From the NCBI RefSeq assembly GCF_020184175.1, contig NC_065531.1:5539213-5603212 (forward strand): 64,000 nt of DNA. Direction: 5' to 3'. The DNA comes from Aphis gossypii (lineage: Eukaryota; Arthropoda; Insecta; Hemiptera; Aphididae). Made by a program: the position numbers and the translations under genes. Numbering within the stretch: the first letter of the stretch is position 1; each line of letters begins with the position of its first letter. The notes below the pieces were generated by a model that worked only from the letters and a program-made list of their open reading frames with translations, ran no database searches and was not told the origin of the DNA. This document shows positions 1-15,800 of the stretch, piece by piece.

Positions 1-2330
1 AACAAACGTTATGTTGAATGTTTATACACGCAAACATATAGGTAAATAATTAATGTCTAAAGATGTTGGATGTGTTTAATTAATATTATACACGAACCTA
101 AGCAGTGTCACGTGTTATTGAAATTTATCCTAACGACCTTATATTTTTTTTTAATATGACTGTGGGTAATGTTACCAAACGATAACTTAGATTATGATAT
201 TTATAACACACCTACGTATAATATTATTTATTATGCTAATTATTATTACAATTATTGTTGTTTAAAATACTTACTATAATATTCTATATTATGCTCAAAT
301 GAACGGATTTGTATTTTTCGTACCTATATACCGGTATATTATTAATTATTAATTATTATGTACTTTACTTACTCGCACGGAAATATTAATTGCATCAATA
401 TATTTAAGAAACACATAGCATATAATAATTTATAATGTATATAAGATTTAGTAGATTTTTAAATTTTTTTCAACTTAGTTTTGTGTGTACGATGGTTGAC
501 TTTTATAATTATATTATAATAATATAAATTAATTAATATATAGTGAAACCTAAAACTCTCCCTCAGCGGACACCTCTAAATAGTGAACGTTTCCAAATAA
601 TTGACATTTTTTTAGGAATAGAATACCTATAGATACCTAGTGGCGGCTCGTGTGCTTTGAAAGCGACATGAAATTCCTTATTTATGGAAAGTATCGAAAA
701 CAAATAATATTAATAATAGTTAATTAATTAAATCCATTTAACACATATAAATTATTATATATAATATTATTTGGTTATTATGTTACAACTGGACAAAGTA
801 AATAATAAACACACACTGCAAGTTCGGAATCTGTACACATATCGGCCGATTAAAATCATCGCCCTGGCGGCAGTATTATTATTGTGTTCCCCTTATTAGT
901 TTTGTATTCCGATCCTAGTTATGACGAGCGACTTTTAACATCGCCAAAATATCGCATTCGCTGCTCGCTGGTCCCAGAAAATTGTTATTCGTTATCGATT
1001 CTCAGAAGCTATAGACGCTACAGTGTTGAATGATTTATTTTTATACTCCCATTATCTGATAATATTTTCATAATATAATATTACCTAGTATAAACATAGA
1101 AAACACAACTTTTATTTTTGAAGTAAATGTTTAATAACTGATTTATCATAATTTTGGTTAGTACCTAGGTATGCCAATCAATTTACCAAAATGAGTAATT
1201 TAATTTAAAATATTATAACGATAGAGGTATAAGTGTATACTCTTTTTTGAGAATAGAAGAAGTGAATATTTGGTGACACGAAACAGCATACAATCATTAG
1301 TGGAAAAATAAGTTTTGTTACCACTAATAACTACCTATTACCTAATGATTATTACACATTTATTCACATCTCTAACGACAGGTAGTGCTAAATTTATATG
1401 GCTGGATCCTATAGGTTAAGAAAATTAATATTTTTTAGACATCATTATTAATTATCATATTATAATAATATTATTAGTGACTCAAATACCTGAAAAGTGA
1501 AAATACACATAAAAAATGAAAAATGTATTAATAATTTGGTAACGAAGCGAAAATTTTAGCGCAAATGAATTATTATGGATGGACATTGAAGTCGTACCTA
1601 TACGGTTGATTTAGTTCTGTCATCTGTAATATTGTAGAGTCGTTATATTTTATGGATATCGAAAGCAAAAATTATAGTGAGTAGAGAGTAGAACTATTAA
1701 AAACGTTTAATTTATGTCACACGAAAAACTAATGCATAACAACATTTTGTTAAGTGATGAAGTACACTGTTTGCAGGAGAAGGAGAACTATTATACCTTC
1801 TATATTTTTATGACTCTCGTCTGTAATTTAATGAATCGAAACTAAATCAATATATTTATAACATTGTCATATGTGTAGATATAGTCTTCTGCAGCCAGTT
1901 ATCGAAAAATCTTCGCGTTAATCTTCAACCCTTCCATAATTATATAGGTAAGTAATATTATGTTACACTGTTCTAACCTTTAAATATTATTACAATGAAA
2001 AATATGTTATAAAGCGCCGTGTATGTACGGTGTATATGTTTAATGTTTATATATTATATATTATAAACTATTGTGTAATGTTATACTCAGAAACAAAAAA
2101 AAAAAAATCCACAAACATTTTGAATTCATACGACGTTAAAAATATTTTTCTATACAGCTGCACATAAATAAATATATAACATATTATTGGTAATAATTTT
2201 GTGTAGCGTACTCGTATATAATAATAATAATAATATACAAACGGGTAGGAAGTATAAAAATGTCGATCGGGTTCGCCGCAGTAGATTATATACATAATAT
2301 TATTATGTATTATGCGCGCCCGTGTGTGTG
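1..2330. other. AT-rich gene-free stretch
   Basis: No open frame here has coding character; every ORF is short and reads through AT-rich repeats. Around 541-600 the phrases 'gtgaaacct' and 'cggacacctctaaatagtg' resemble the ends of pogo/Tc1-like elements such as the one at 39,008-40,019, so this may be a transposon scrap. No terminal repeat pair or target duplication could be matched. Confidence 0.6.
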
Positions 2331-3150
2331 TGTGCGTGTCATGCTGTAGTGGCCATTGAGCATATTGTGCGCGCGTAGACGATTGGAAATCGCGATAATG
2401 CGACGCGACTACTATACGTCGTCCGGGCGGCGGCGGAGGCTGCAGCGGTGATCACCTCGTCCGCCCGGACCGTACGACGCGCCGCAGGGTTTCTGCCTCC
2501 GTTGATTGGGCACCGTTCATTTTTCATTTATTGGCACGCGGGCTGCCGGTTGTTAAAAACATTAATTTCACACGCGCCATTATAATATATACCTTATAGA
2601 ACCGCAGCTCGGTCGAAAGATTCATGACTGCGAAACTCACTCGACACACACACACACACAGGAGCGAGCTCGTATATAATATACATTTATATATTATGAT
2701 ATTTTTATTAGTGGCTTTTTATCTCCCTCCCGTAAATATATTATAATAATGTGTTATAAAATATTAATATATATATATATGCCTATTGCCTACACATTTC
2801 GCGTCGAGCGGCGCACCCCCAGCCCGACGCGGCCGTCCCCGCGCGTACGACATACGCGAATTATTAACTGTCGGGCTCGGCACTCGATCGGTGGTTTGTC
2901 GCGCCGCCGTTTTTATATTTCATATGTTTTTACATTACGCGAAAAAACGGCATCGGTACGTTTCGATCGGCGACCGGTTGTGCATATTATTGTACGTGTG
3001 TACCGTGATGTCTGTACAATAATAATATGTAGGCATACACGTTATATTATACGCGTATATATCATATTATTGTGTGTATATATATCGGTAAGCGGTGGTG
3101 GTTTAGTGGATAATTATTATTAAATATATATAACTTGCAGGACGCACCGG
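2330..3150. other. CpG-rich islet, possible regulatory DNA
   Basis: GC content and CpG frequency rise sharply against the AT-rich surroundings, especially at about 2,340-2,560 and 2,800-3,000. ORFs run on both strands, but they overlap each other, are under 125 codons, lack recognisable domains and are explained by the lack of stops in GC-rich DNA. A short CA repeat sits near 2,645-2,662. In compact insect genomes such islets are often promoters or enhancers. That role is inference only. Confidence 0.35.
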
Positions 3151-6100
3151 GTGCTCGGTTATAGGTGCACAGGGCTGTATATTACGTAGTGATCTCGTTT
3201 TGTGATGTTTTTAAGCGCTCCTCACTTAATACTATCATCGTACTAATGATTTACCAGCAGAACAAACAAGGGGCCGCTGGTTTTTACAATTTTCCCGATT
3301 CAAATTTACTTTTGTGTAAATCTTATAAATTTTATTTTACAGTATAGTTAGAACAGACATTAGAGCGCAGGAAAATGCAGTGCAATTTTTTTCTATACTC
3401 TATCTAGTCAGTGGTTTAGTAAATGCGACGTACATTTAAATGTATATATAATATATTCATACCTTTAATACAATAATACCCTCCTATTGTACCTATACAG
3501 TTATATGAGCTCAATAGTTAATAACTTTATGGCGATGAATAAAATATTATATACCTATGTGTTATAGCATTGTCGTTTCTTAATCATAAAATGTATATTT
3601 ATCGATGTCTACATTTAAATTTTAAATCATAAATGACAATATATTATTTAATACTCGAGTAAATTCTACGTAGATATATCTTTGTAAACTTTTTCTTAGA
3701 TAGTATTTGGTCGTATCTATTAGTACATTGCGAATTTGGGACCTATAAACAAATTATTTTCAGTATATTTATTATTTTTTTTTCTGTAGATCAGTTAAAA
3801 GTATTTTTCGGTGCTATATATAATATTATAATTTTGTGTAGTATGTATATTATTATTTGACACGGTAGTCGTGAAACAGCGGGTTACCGTGTCCTTAATA
3901 ATTTTGGCGTCATAAATTTTACCAGACGAGTAAAAAAAAACATCTTCGTAGCAGACGAATTTGCGTATTATTACCTATAGCACTCGTCACATTAAAAAAA
4001 TAAACCTTACAGACGGCAACCATTAAACGAGCGACGAACGTCTATATTAATTTTAATGATTTATGAATCGTTTGCAGTTGGCGTATTTAAACATTGTGTA
4101 TCGTTCAATATATAAAGTGGGGCGATTTATGTTCAGACAATATTAAAGACAATATATACTGAATAAAATTATTATTTATCAAAATCTTCGGTATATGTTC
4201 CATTATAATTTATGTTTAATATGCTTAGGTTAGGTTATACTTAGGTATCATATGTTGAATCGTTTTATGATTATAAATATAAATAAATCTTAAATGGCAT
4301 AAAGGTGCATACTTCATTTTAAGGGTAACGATCAGTATTACAAGTACTCTTAAATTTTCATTGATATTTTAGTTTGTTCTCCGGATTCTTTGTATGGCAA
4401 TTGCTGGAACGAGTATTTTCTCAGCTAGTACCGGATACAATATCAATAGACTATAGTAACGAGCAAAAGTATTTTTTTTTGTATTTATATATTTCTCTCT
4501 GTTCCCAGACGCGTTTGCGCTGATCCTGCGATCAGCAGTAATTATAATCGACGTCGGGCCAATCAACAGCGAAGGCAGTTTATGGTGTCTGACGGAGTAA
4601 AATATCATCCAGGAGAAATAAACAATTCTCCTCTGACTCGTTTACACTTTTATACGTATACCTTCCATGTGTACACCGACGTAACGAGCGCGATCAAAGA
4701 TGAAGACGTAGGAATAGTATTTTTTTTAAACTTCGAACGCTGATTATTTAAAATTTATTTATAATCTCCAGGTAATGGCGTCGATGACACTTTTGAGTAT
4801 ACTGCAGCAGGCGAAGATTAATATGTGTGCAAATAGGAAGGTAGAATAACCAATAAATAAAAATAAAAGAGGAAGTGATAGAATATAAGGTAAAACGATA
4901 ACATTGAACATAAATGTTATTAGTGCACACTGCACAGTGTTATATAGTCTTAATTGTATTGGACCGAGTGGGCATTCGTAGAAGGCGGAGGCTGTTTCTT
5001 TCAAAAAACCTGGTATTCTTGTTGGTACTATTAATACTTGTGTATCAATGCAGTTAGCCGGTGTGTTCTACACAGCATAGGTATTTTATTTAATATATTA
5101 ATATTATGTACTTCGAAGTTTAAATGCATAAGTAAATAGACCAAATAAAAGTACCTAATAACTACGGAAAAATAGTTTTTCCAGTTATTAGTTTTTCAAA
5201 AATCATTGAAATTTTGTTAAAATTGATCATATTATTATATTTAAAATATAACATTTCCAGAGATTTGTACAATATTACCACAAATAGAGAGAATAAAATG
5301 CATGAGGATTTAGTAACTACCTACTATACGCCTATACACAGAATCGGCGGTGTATATTTTACAGTATAATAATATCTATATACTATACTTTGAACATCGT
5401 TGAATTAGCATTATTATTATACTTGGTTATTTTATGCAGTTTCTCGTAGTAGTAATTTAACCTTCACACTTATACCATTAATATTATTATTATACACATG
5501 TCTCATAAATGTTAAAATGTATACGGTATAATAGTATACGAATAATACGTATAAATGTATAATATAGTTTTTTTTACTATTACATTTAAATGGTTAACTT
5601 GTAAATATTATTTTACGAATTATAGCGGCAGTTTAACAATATAACGTAATAATTTAAAATTTTATTGTATAAAATATACATGATAAATAGACTTATATTG
5701 TAAAGGTATTGTTGACTGCAATATTATACATTTGTATATTTTATACATAGATTGAAAGATATTATTTATAAGTGCGTACAATCATGTTACAGATTATGAA
5801 ATATTTTCATTTTTCAGCGATGGCGTGTTTTCTAAATAGAAAATAAGAATGTCAGCAAATCATTTTTATTATCCCTTCCTTTATTTCATATGAATGTTTC
5901 AAAATGTATCTATACTTTCATTCTTGTATATTTACGTCGTTTAACTCCAAAAATGAATTATTTAAAAAAATATTCTATAGTTAGTTATTTAATTCCAATA
6001 AATTGAACAATAACAATAAATTATAGTTACATTTGTTGTTAATAATAAAATTAAATAATTTACCTAAGTAATTGCTGCTATTGTTTGTTAGGTATAAAAT

Positions 6101-8560
6101 GTTCAAAATTCATTTCTGTTCAAATGTTTTTTTTTAAATAGTTTTGTGGTCAAATGTCCAACTTATAACGTTTTTAGGAATTTTTAATTTTTTAATTAAT
6201 TCAACAGTTTAAATGATAAAAATCTTATATAATTTATTTTTCGAAAATTTCTTTATCACAATATTTCCTTATTTTATAATTTAGTAGTCATTCAGTCATA
6301 ATAAATCATAATATAACGTACATTTATTTCAGTATTTAATTTTTTTTTTTTTTAAAACATTTTAATTTTAAATTCAATTTTGTAAATGTTCAGTTAGTTA
6401 TACCTAAGCCATTTATACCCATTAATATTTGTTAACTGTCAACATAATAATCTGGAGTATAAGTTATTATATTTTCGGTATTTTTTTAATGTTATATTGA
6501 CATAAGTCATAGAAGTTGTAGTGTATAATGACTATAATAATATGTACCTACTATTATTATACTACTCTACCTATTATACGAACTTCTGCGGCGGCTTAAA
6601 ACCATAACGTTGTTGTGTTGTCCGCCTCCAACAGGACATTTATATCGTGTTTTCTTGTAATAATAATAAAGCGACAACGGTGGCGACACGAATTTTCGAT
6701 ACGGCTGCGACGAGGGTACCTATACGTATACGGATATACGTATATAATAATATACATGTTATCGCGTGGGACGCATCTGAGTAAATTGTGGATCAATTTG
6801 TAGGCAATTATAGAAAAAATGCGTATAATATGTATTATTATTATAATGCCACCATAGGCAGAGGTCAGCAACTAGCTTATGGCGATTGTCATCGCTAAGT
6901 GTTAATATTACACAACGCGTCCTAAAAAAAATGTATATTTTAATTCAGGCCTCAGGAGCAAACGAGTAGTGATAGATATCATACGTACCTACATTTTTAT
7001 ATGATGTGCCAAATATTTAAAATCATAATTGTTGGCGAAGAGTCATGGATACAATTAATTTAAAATTTTTATCGATTTATCAACAATAATGCAAATATAC
7101 GATTAATACATAATCTTGAGTGTATAATAGATAAATTAAACCATTAGGTATAGCTGGTTTTTAGTAACAGTTCGATGAGTTATAGTAATAAGTCTATTAT
7201 TTATTTATTTTTCTGTTTATTTCATTCAATTTATTAGGGGAACAATACTTGTACTAACTAGTAAATTCATATTATCATCTCTCAATATAGTGATAGTGTT
7301 TTTTAAAATTTTTTTTTTTTTTTGGTAGAGTGAAGGGGGTTATGATGACGCTGATACAGTTGCACCTACGTACATTTTTTTAAGGAGGAAAAAGTATCGT
7401 TCTGCTCTGCACCTACAGATTACATTAAAAAATATCAAATTATAAACACAATTTTAATAATAATAATTATGCATCATTTTAATATTTTAATAACCAATTT
7501 ATCTCACTCAATTAAATCGCCATACTATATACTTTAAAATTAAATTTAGAATCAAATGATTTATCAAGGAAGATCAAAACATTAAATAGATTATATATAT
7601 TTTATAAATCATGAATGCAATTCAATTATAACATATTTAAACTATATTAAATATTTAAAGATATACAGGCAGGTTTTCTAAATTATACAAATATACGAAC
7701 CTAACCTGCATTTTTACAATTAATACATCATAAATCTATTGAACGTGATTTATCAACTCTACAGCGATCAAAAACATTCTATCACAATGATTCAAGATCG
7801 ATTGAGCAATTTAGCAGTGTTATATGTATAAAAAGAATATATTTTACTATCATATAGATTTTGAATATATAATTGATACAATTTGGTGCTGACTGCTGAG
7901 GTTTCAATAAGAAATCGTTGTTTGACTATATAATAACAGTAACTATTAATAATTATTTCAGCTTAGAAATCTGAGCGGCGAACCTATTATGCAAGCAAAA
8001 GTTTTGATATATTATTATGTTTAACAACAGAATATTTATTGTGCGATTGTAAAATCGGTTGGCTATCCCCGAGAAAATAGTTTTCTACAATATAATATGT
8101 ACACGTAGATCACGGATGATATTCTGACATTATCCCACGAGCGTTGCACCTACTGCTCGCAATAATACAGTCGCCTCCCGTGACCGCGTTGATTTACAAT
8201 ACGTATAATATTATAAGTAATATGTATCTCGAGCGTTTATTTTTTTCCGTAATTATTTTCATCCGAGTTAACGCTCATCATTCGCTCATTGCACTACTAT
8301 ATACACCATACATACACGCAACAGTGTGTTTAGAGTTCGTGTCAAAATCCCTATCGCGTATATAGTCGTTGGTAGTATGTATATATGTGTGTACAAATGT
8401 ACAACACATAAGTACAACACCGGTAGAATATAATATATATTATATGCCAGTATATATAGCAGCGAGTAGCTTTATAACGAGATCCGGATGAGATCGCGTA
8501 ACGATCAATTATTATTAGAGAATATAATATATATATATATATACGTGTGTGTGTATTATA
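3150..8560. other. AT-rich gene-free stretch
   Basis: I see no convincing gene. A slightly GC-richer patch at about 6,590-6,790 is open on both strands but matches no family I know. Long T runs (for example about 7,305-7,323) and simple AT repeats are common. Confidence 0.55.
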
Positions 8561-9830
8561 TATATAGTGACGTCGGTACGTCGTCGATCCGACGAATGGA
8601 GCATAGTGGTCGCGCGTATAAATTACCGCCAAGACAGTCTATGGGAAAGTATACCGGTCGCGACCGATGATACGACTGCGGTAACCTGCCTACATAATAA
8701 TATATAAATATATTGTAAATATGCACCATTTTCCCGGTGCAGCCGGAGTCTGTTCGCTTTCCGATCTCCGGCCGAAAATCTCACCTCCTGCGCTGCGAGC
8801 AGACTTCGATTTATAATATATTCGATCACGTCCCGCGTGCGTTCGCCGCCAACGTCAACGTCATATACGTCATATTATATTATACCGTCGTGGTAGCATT
8901 TAAGATTTTACGGTCAAAGGCTCGGATTTCTATGGCCGAGGTTCGTCTCCCACCGTTCGTTTTTGTTATTCGGCGTTTTGTCAAGTCTTTTATTTCGATT
9001 TCTGACGAATGACTGCTGCAGGTAATATTAGCATAATCCCAAACATATATGATTTTGTATTTATTTATTTATCTTATTTTTGTATTAATTTTGTTTAGGC
9101 TTAGCGATACGTATTACGACTATAACAGTGTACTATTATAGTCGGACGGCGTGATAATATCGCAACAATTATAGTTACTTATATTATATTTTTATGATCC
9201 GATATGGCAGGCGGCGAGTTCCCCGGTCGGCCGAACGGGGTCGCGCGCGCCCGAGTAATATTTCACCTCACGCCGCCGCCGTTTGACGGATTACGTGTCA
9301 GCTCGGGATAAGATCAGAACGGCCAAGTGCCCTGGACGTTTTGCTATTATTGTTGTTGTAGTTGTTATCTCGCGCTCACACTGCAGCCCGTGTACCTCCT
9401 CTGTATATAGAAACTCGCGCAGTCTAATGAAATATTGTCAGCGACGGCGCTGGACTACCGGTCGTCGGAATTCGATAATGGTTTTCTCGCGCCGCCGTGT
9501 CGAACCCACGCCGGGGGAGTAGGAAATAAAAATTATTTATACATTTTATATACTCATATACAATACACACACACTCGTGTACGCGTACGTGTGTGTGCGC
9601 ACGACATACCATGCGGACCGATTTAAATGTGGTTCGCGACGGGTGGCCCTCCCTTCCGCCGCCGCCACTGCCGTACCCATTGTTGCCCCGTACAGATTAC
9701 CATTACATTATTTTAATATTTACCGATTGTCGAGTCTGCGGTCAGAAAAACGGAGGATCCCCCCTCACCCCTACTCGGACACCACGACCGTCATTGGCGA
9801 CGAGCGTCGAACATTTGATCAAAATATTTT
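8560..9830. other. CpG-rich islet cluster, possible regulatory DNA
   Basis: Three GC-rich patches (about 8,570-8,680, 8,730-9,010 and 9,200-9,830) stand out from the AT-rich background. They are rich in CpG and in GCCGCC/CGGCGG runs. Several overlapping ORFs of 60-100 codons occur on both strands, none with a start context, splice sites or protein motif that would single it out. This could be a distal enhancer, an unannotated non-coding first exon, or a promoter for a transcript outside the window. Confidence 0.35.
9565..9602. repeat. Alternating purine-pyrimidine imperfect hairpin
   Basis: A CA-rich arm, a GTACGCGTAC core (9,579-9,588) and a GT-rich arm form an imperfect inverted repeat made almost wholly of alternating purine and pyrimidine. 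Such sequence can form a cruciform or Z-DNA in vitro. Whether it does anything here is unknown. Confidence 0.5.
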
Positions 9831-12800
9831 TATGTATATTATGTACCTACCTGGATTATGGCTTTTTAATACATAATATTTATATAATATGATATTATAT
9901 TATGTGTGTCGTTCGAACTGTGCTTAGAAAATAGAACTCTATCCAACTTTATTAGCTTTTAATCTATATACGTATCTTTAGATAGTTAGGTACTGTAGAT
10001 CTTATAATAGTTTAAAGATAACCGTTTTTAGTTTAAAAATATAAATATGTATATAATAAATTGTGTTGTATTCTGCTTACTTCTATGGCTCTAGAAATCG
10101 AGAGTATTCATATTATACACCTTACTTATGATAAAATGTATTTTATATAGTTTAAAATTTGTTTCATATTTTATATTTTTTGGCTCTCACTATGTTAACT
10201 TATTTACATATTTTTATTTCAAAATTATATTAACATAGCTAACGAGTAACGATGATAAAATACATATAATGATAAAAAGTAACTTTTGCAATATAATATG
10301 TTTAAATTATAATATATTGCTATAATAGTAGACTAAATATTGTGTTTATTCGGTATTAATTTAATCATAGTAGTTTTACAAAATTCAAATGTCTGTGTCT
10401 ACAAATTATTTTTATAAACTAATAATTTTGTAATTTTTCTTAATAATTTACCTGATTAAAATAATTCTTGCTGTTTGAAAAAAGTTAGAGTTTGAAAATT
10501 TATTTATAATACATTGACGATAGAGAAATTTAGGCAAATGTAAATTGGGCCCGCGATTACCTTTGTCCGTTGTAATCTCGGCCCGAAAATATTTACCGAT
10601 ATAATATAATAAGCACGACATAATTTAATTAAAAAAAAAAATAACTCTTAGAAAGAACACAACACTTACAAAGTATAAAAATAAAGAAATATCAGTGTGT
10701 AAATACGTTAAACACATGACTTTTTACTTAAAAAAAAAATAGATTTATACATTATTACATTACAATTTTTCATTTATATTTTTACATTTTTTACATTTTT
10801 TACAAATACACACTTACATTTATATTAGAAATTTCATCCTATGAATAATATGAAAATGAAAATAATTTTTGGAGGATAATGAGAATTGCCTCCTAGCGGT
10901 GTCCTCTGAGTAATGTTAAATGTTTCTCAAAAATATTATAAGAAAATTACATGTACATTTTTATCCGGGCCGAGTTTACATCTAAATTATTTTTACCTGA
11001 AAAAAAAACACCAGCCGAGTTTACAATCACCCAAAAATTTTAATCCAAATATTTTAGAATTGATAAGTACTCATACTCAATTGTATGGTATAAACAATGA
11101 TTTTATTATACCTACTATTAATTAATTAAAGTTCTTTATTTTTTTTCTGAAAAATCATTAAATGATAAAGTACCTAATGTCCTAATTGGTCAATTACTCT
11201 TTAAAATCATTATATGAATATAATGGGTTACACGAATCTGTTTCTTTTATAATTTAAACCATATTTATTTATATTAATTTAAATTTTGTATAAGTGTGTG
11301 GTTGTTTTTTTTAAATATAGTATTAATTGAATATGTATTATTATTTATTATATATCGATTTATTAATATATTTAAATTATAAATGTATTCGAAAATTATG
11401 ATTGCCAAATATGAGTAGGTGTTAAATTGTCCAATTATTGCTAATCAAGGCAACCATTCATTTTATTTTGAAGAAAAAAACCTGTTTGTAACAGGAACAC
11501 TTTTTAAATTAATTAATCATCACAATTATTAAAGTATACGTTACAGTATCAACTATCAGCTATAATTTTGTAAACATAATACAACAATTGTAATATTGTA
11601 ATATATTGTAAATGATAAATTATGATTATGAATAATTTAATTAAGTATTATTTATGTTAACTAATTAAATTAATATTGATTTATGTTAAATTATTTTTAT
11701 AAATAATAATACGGGTAGATAAGAATGATCAGATGACTTATAAAAAAACTATTTTTTTAGACAGGAAAATGTATTATTATTTATTTTACATAATATAATC
11801 ATACTATTATATAATTATATTATACATTATCTAATTAAATACTATATTAGTATATTACTAAGAAGAATATAAAAATAACAATATCCGATTTTTCTTATAA
11901 TATAATATTATATTTTAGGAGTTTAATCAGTTGATGTATGATTAAAATTATAAAATTTATGTATATAATTCATAAAATTTTAATTAAAGAACCAATTTAT
12001 GACAAGAAAAGTATACAGAGTTTTGTACTGAAAAATAGTAAAATGTAAAAATGCTATTGAAAAATATTACCTGGCAATTCACGATAATATGCTAATTTAA
12101 TTTTGATAATAGCACCAATACTTGACTTGAGTACTATAGATTATGCCTATTAAACATTCATATCATAAGTTTATCTTTATTTATACGATATTTAATATAC
12201 CTCTAAAATCTACAACCAATGAGTAATTAAAAGAAGTTTGAGAAGAAAACTGGAAAATTGGTATTTCCGCATCTAAGTAGACTGATCTAGCCAGTAGCTA
12301 TTACTTAATCCTTTTTCTAATCCAATTAACTATTGCTTATTCAAATTTAAAATTACAATATGTACAATACTGACTTGCAAGGAGATTGTCTTACGTGTCT
12401 TGTACATCATATATTAAGTTTTATACTTGTAAACACTTCTGTTTTATAAATAACACATATACTTAACCATATAAATAGTCACAATTAAAAACTGGCTTAG
12501 GTTAAAGTTTAAATAATTTTAACTAGGGCTGTAAAATAAAATAAGAATACAACAATAACTATATTTTTTATGTAGGTGATGGAATTCAAAATAGCATAGG
12601 CCATAGGAAATAATGAAATAGTAATAACGATTTCATATTGAATTAAAATAGCTTTTTCATGCTAAGTAGGTAGGTGAAATTGTATGGACTGGTTTTGCGT
12701 GGGATCTATCCTCACTCCTCGCTGTGTAGAATCTTCATTTAGAATAAATAATACGTGTCCATAATTTTTCAACAGACACCATTTTGTTTGATGATTGATT

Positions 12801-15800
12801 CACTTCAATACTATTATATTATTAAACTTCATTGAAATACACATGGTGTTTTATGTATTACATAAATGTACATAAGTAGTTTTTAATACAAGGATTTATC
12901 ATAGGCACGTGCGTCGAGTTTATTACCGATGTGCTGTATGCCGTGTTATATAAAATTTGACTTCTAGAATCACTATCTAATAATATATTATGTAGAATGA
13001 TTATAGCTTGTAGGCCATAATAATCAATAACTAACTTCCATGTTTTTGCTTTTATTTTACTAAGAATTTATACTATTTATACTGTACTAAATTATTTTTT
13101 AGTATATTTTATTTGATAATTTCCTATTACCTAATGCCTTTAGTGTAGATATTTATAATTGAATAACATTTGATTACCACATAGATACTTACTCTTCTCC
13201 AAACTATAGAATACATTATTTTTGTAGAATATTCACGCTGGAAACTTTAATGTTAAGTAGAGTTGAATGTTACTTATTTGAGAGAATAATTGTAGACACG
13301 ATGTCATAAACTTAGGTCAAATAAACCTATAAATGTTAATATATTTCGTAGGTATAAATAATGTTACCTCTTATGTATTGTAATTAAAAATTATTTCAAC
13401 TTTTGATTTTGTAGTGAATTCCTATAGACAATTTATGTTATTGTTGAAACATGAAATTCCAACGTTAATTTCGTTTAACGGTCTATTTTGTACAGTACAT
13501 ATTTTACGTGCAAACATACAATACACATTGTAATAGTCTAAAATTGATGTGTAATGACTAAAATGAGTAATGACATTACATGCAGCAGTCATTACACATC
13601 AATACATCATAGAGTAATAAATAATAATACAGTTTACAATTTAATTATAATAATGTATACGCATTTGTAATATACACTATAACAGTGACCACATCACAAT
13701 ACAGACTACAGGGCAGTAATAGTGGATAATACCGTCCTGTGCGCAGGACGATTCGTGCCGGATACATTGCAACGATGTCTATAGTGTATACACGTGTAAT
13801 ATTAATATACATTTTGTACATGTATAATTACTATTGAATCTAACACTACGTGTGTATAACGTTTTCATCACGACTACGGTGTTGGGCAACCGTTTTAGAT
13901 TTTGAATTTCTAAGATCTCGCTGTAACCTGGTCATGAATCATGCACTGCACGAGTTAATTACTATCACTTATCAGCGCTAAACGTTTTGCATTCTGTAGA
14001 GACCGTTTGTCGAACCGACACGAAGGAGTTGTCATCGCTGTTTCTCGTGTTCGTATATAGTATATATCATAGTATAATGTACGTACATGCGTGGCTAGGT
14101 CGGGTCGGGGAGTTAGTTTTGATGGCATCTGATTGTATGAGTCTAATTCTTTGGGATTTAACAAATGCATTCGTTATACGTAGAAAAAAGAACAAGAGAA
14201 TACATTGCGATAGGGAGAAAATATCGTTTTGCAAATGCGTTAACCGCATAAACGTGATCTCCCAACGGTTCTTTCCGTACACGACGACGAAAAGAACTAT
14301 ACAGGTAGTCTATAAACTCGCAACATCCTATAGGTATCACGTCCTATTATACATTGACATAAAAAAAATACACAGAAGTTTGTATATATATATATATTAG
14401 TATATTATATACTATATACCATAAACATAATACATCCACCACATGCTGCCTTAATTTTGTATATACTGGAAAATAACTTAAATGCGTGAGTAGTGATCCG
14501 TATAACTAAAACCCCGCAGGAAAATAAATTATATTATTAAACCCATTTTCTTTTTTATCACGATTAGAGAGGACAAGCTACGATGTATAATATTTAAAAT
14601 AAATCGGATATACATCCATATTTTTTTGAACAATCCTTGAGAAATAATTACCAATTTTTTACTGATTTTTGGAGTGTCAACATATTATGAGAAGAAAAGC
14701 ACTCCATATCTGTGAGACTGTGAATAATGCATAAGTGTACGCCTATATATTATTATGTATAAAGTATTTATGTTTTTATACTCGTTGAATATTTAATTTT
14801 CATTTAACCCCGATAATTTGTAAAAATACATTTTAAGTGAATGTTATGTTTATATTATTGACCGTCATAAGAACGATAAGCTATAATGTACATTCTATAT
14901 CATAGAATGATGTATTTTAACACAGGTTTGATATGTGTTATAAAGATTTTATATTTTAATGATTGAACTGTCATAATAATTGGTTGATGTGTAGACATGC
15001 TAAGTTCATTAGATTATAGAAGTTGAATTTGACAAGACGTGACGTTAACATGTCTGTACACATGCTTATTTTAATATGTTTTTAAATCGATGGGATTTTA
15101 ATAGATATTCATGTACAATATTAAATATTATGTTTTAAATTTAATAATAAAGAAAATTGTAGCAACAACGGTACGACTGTGCGATTTAGACAATGGACAT
15201 TCGAAAGTAATCTTAAAAGTCTCATCAGTATAATAAATATTAATGTAGAATGTTCGTAAGAAATTAGTTTATTTCCAATAAGACGTAGGAGGAAAATGTT
15301 TTATGACTGTGAATGTCTATAATATGCATAATATGAGTTCAATATGCTATAGTGTTTGCCATTCGGTAATTATACGGCCCGTAGATAATCAATAAAATAA
15401 TATTATATAGGTACCTACTCGTGCCTTTTTTGAATTTTTATTAGAAATTTGTACGTACCGGTGTTTATTTTTATTACTTAATACTTTATATAGTAAAGAA
15501 TATATTAATGAAAAAAAAAGTTACAATTTAATGTGTTGTCATTTGTGTCCACGTCTATATAGTATTCTCTTGTGTTGTTTATTTGGATAAAATTCAGTCA
15601 GTTTCCTATACAACTATGAAGGGTACCTGCGTTAAATAACTTAATAAATTCTCATATATTCATGTTTTTCGATCAGTCCTCAGTCAATAGGCATCAATAT
15701 AATATTTATTTTATGTTTATCTGGATTCTAGAACCAATGTAGAGGTACAGCAATTTGTTTTAATATAGTATCACACTGTCACGGACTCAAGGTGTCATAT

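Noticed and set aside
2339..2527. Minus-strand 62-codon ORF in the CpG-rich islet
   Set aside because: Overlaps open frames on the other strand; lack of stops is expected from GC-rich sequence; no domain, no conserved motif, no splice or poly(A) context.
13987..14400. Plus-strand 137-codon ORF
   Set aside because: Begins without a supportive start context, runs into AT repeats at its end, contains no recognisable motif, and overlaps minus-strand ORFs of similar quality.
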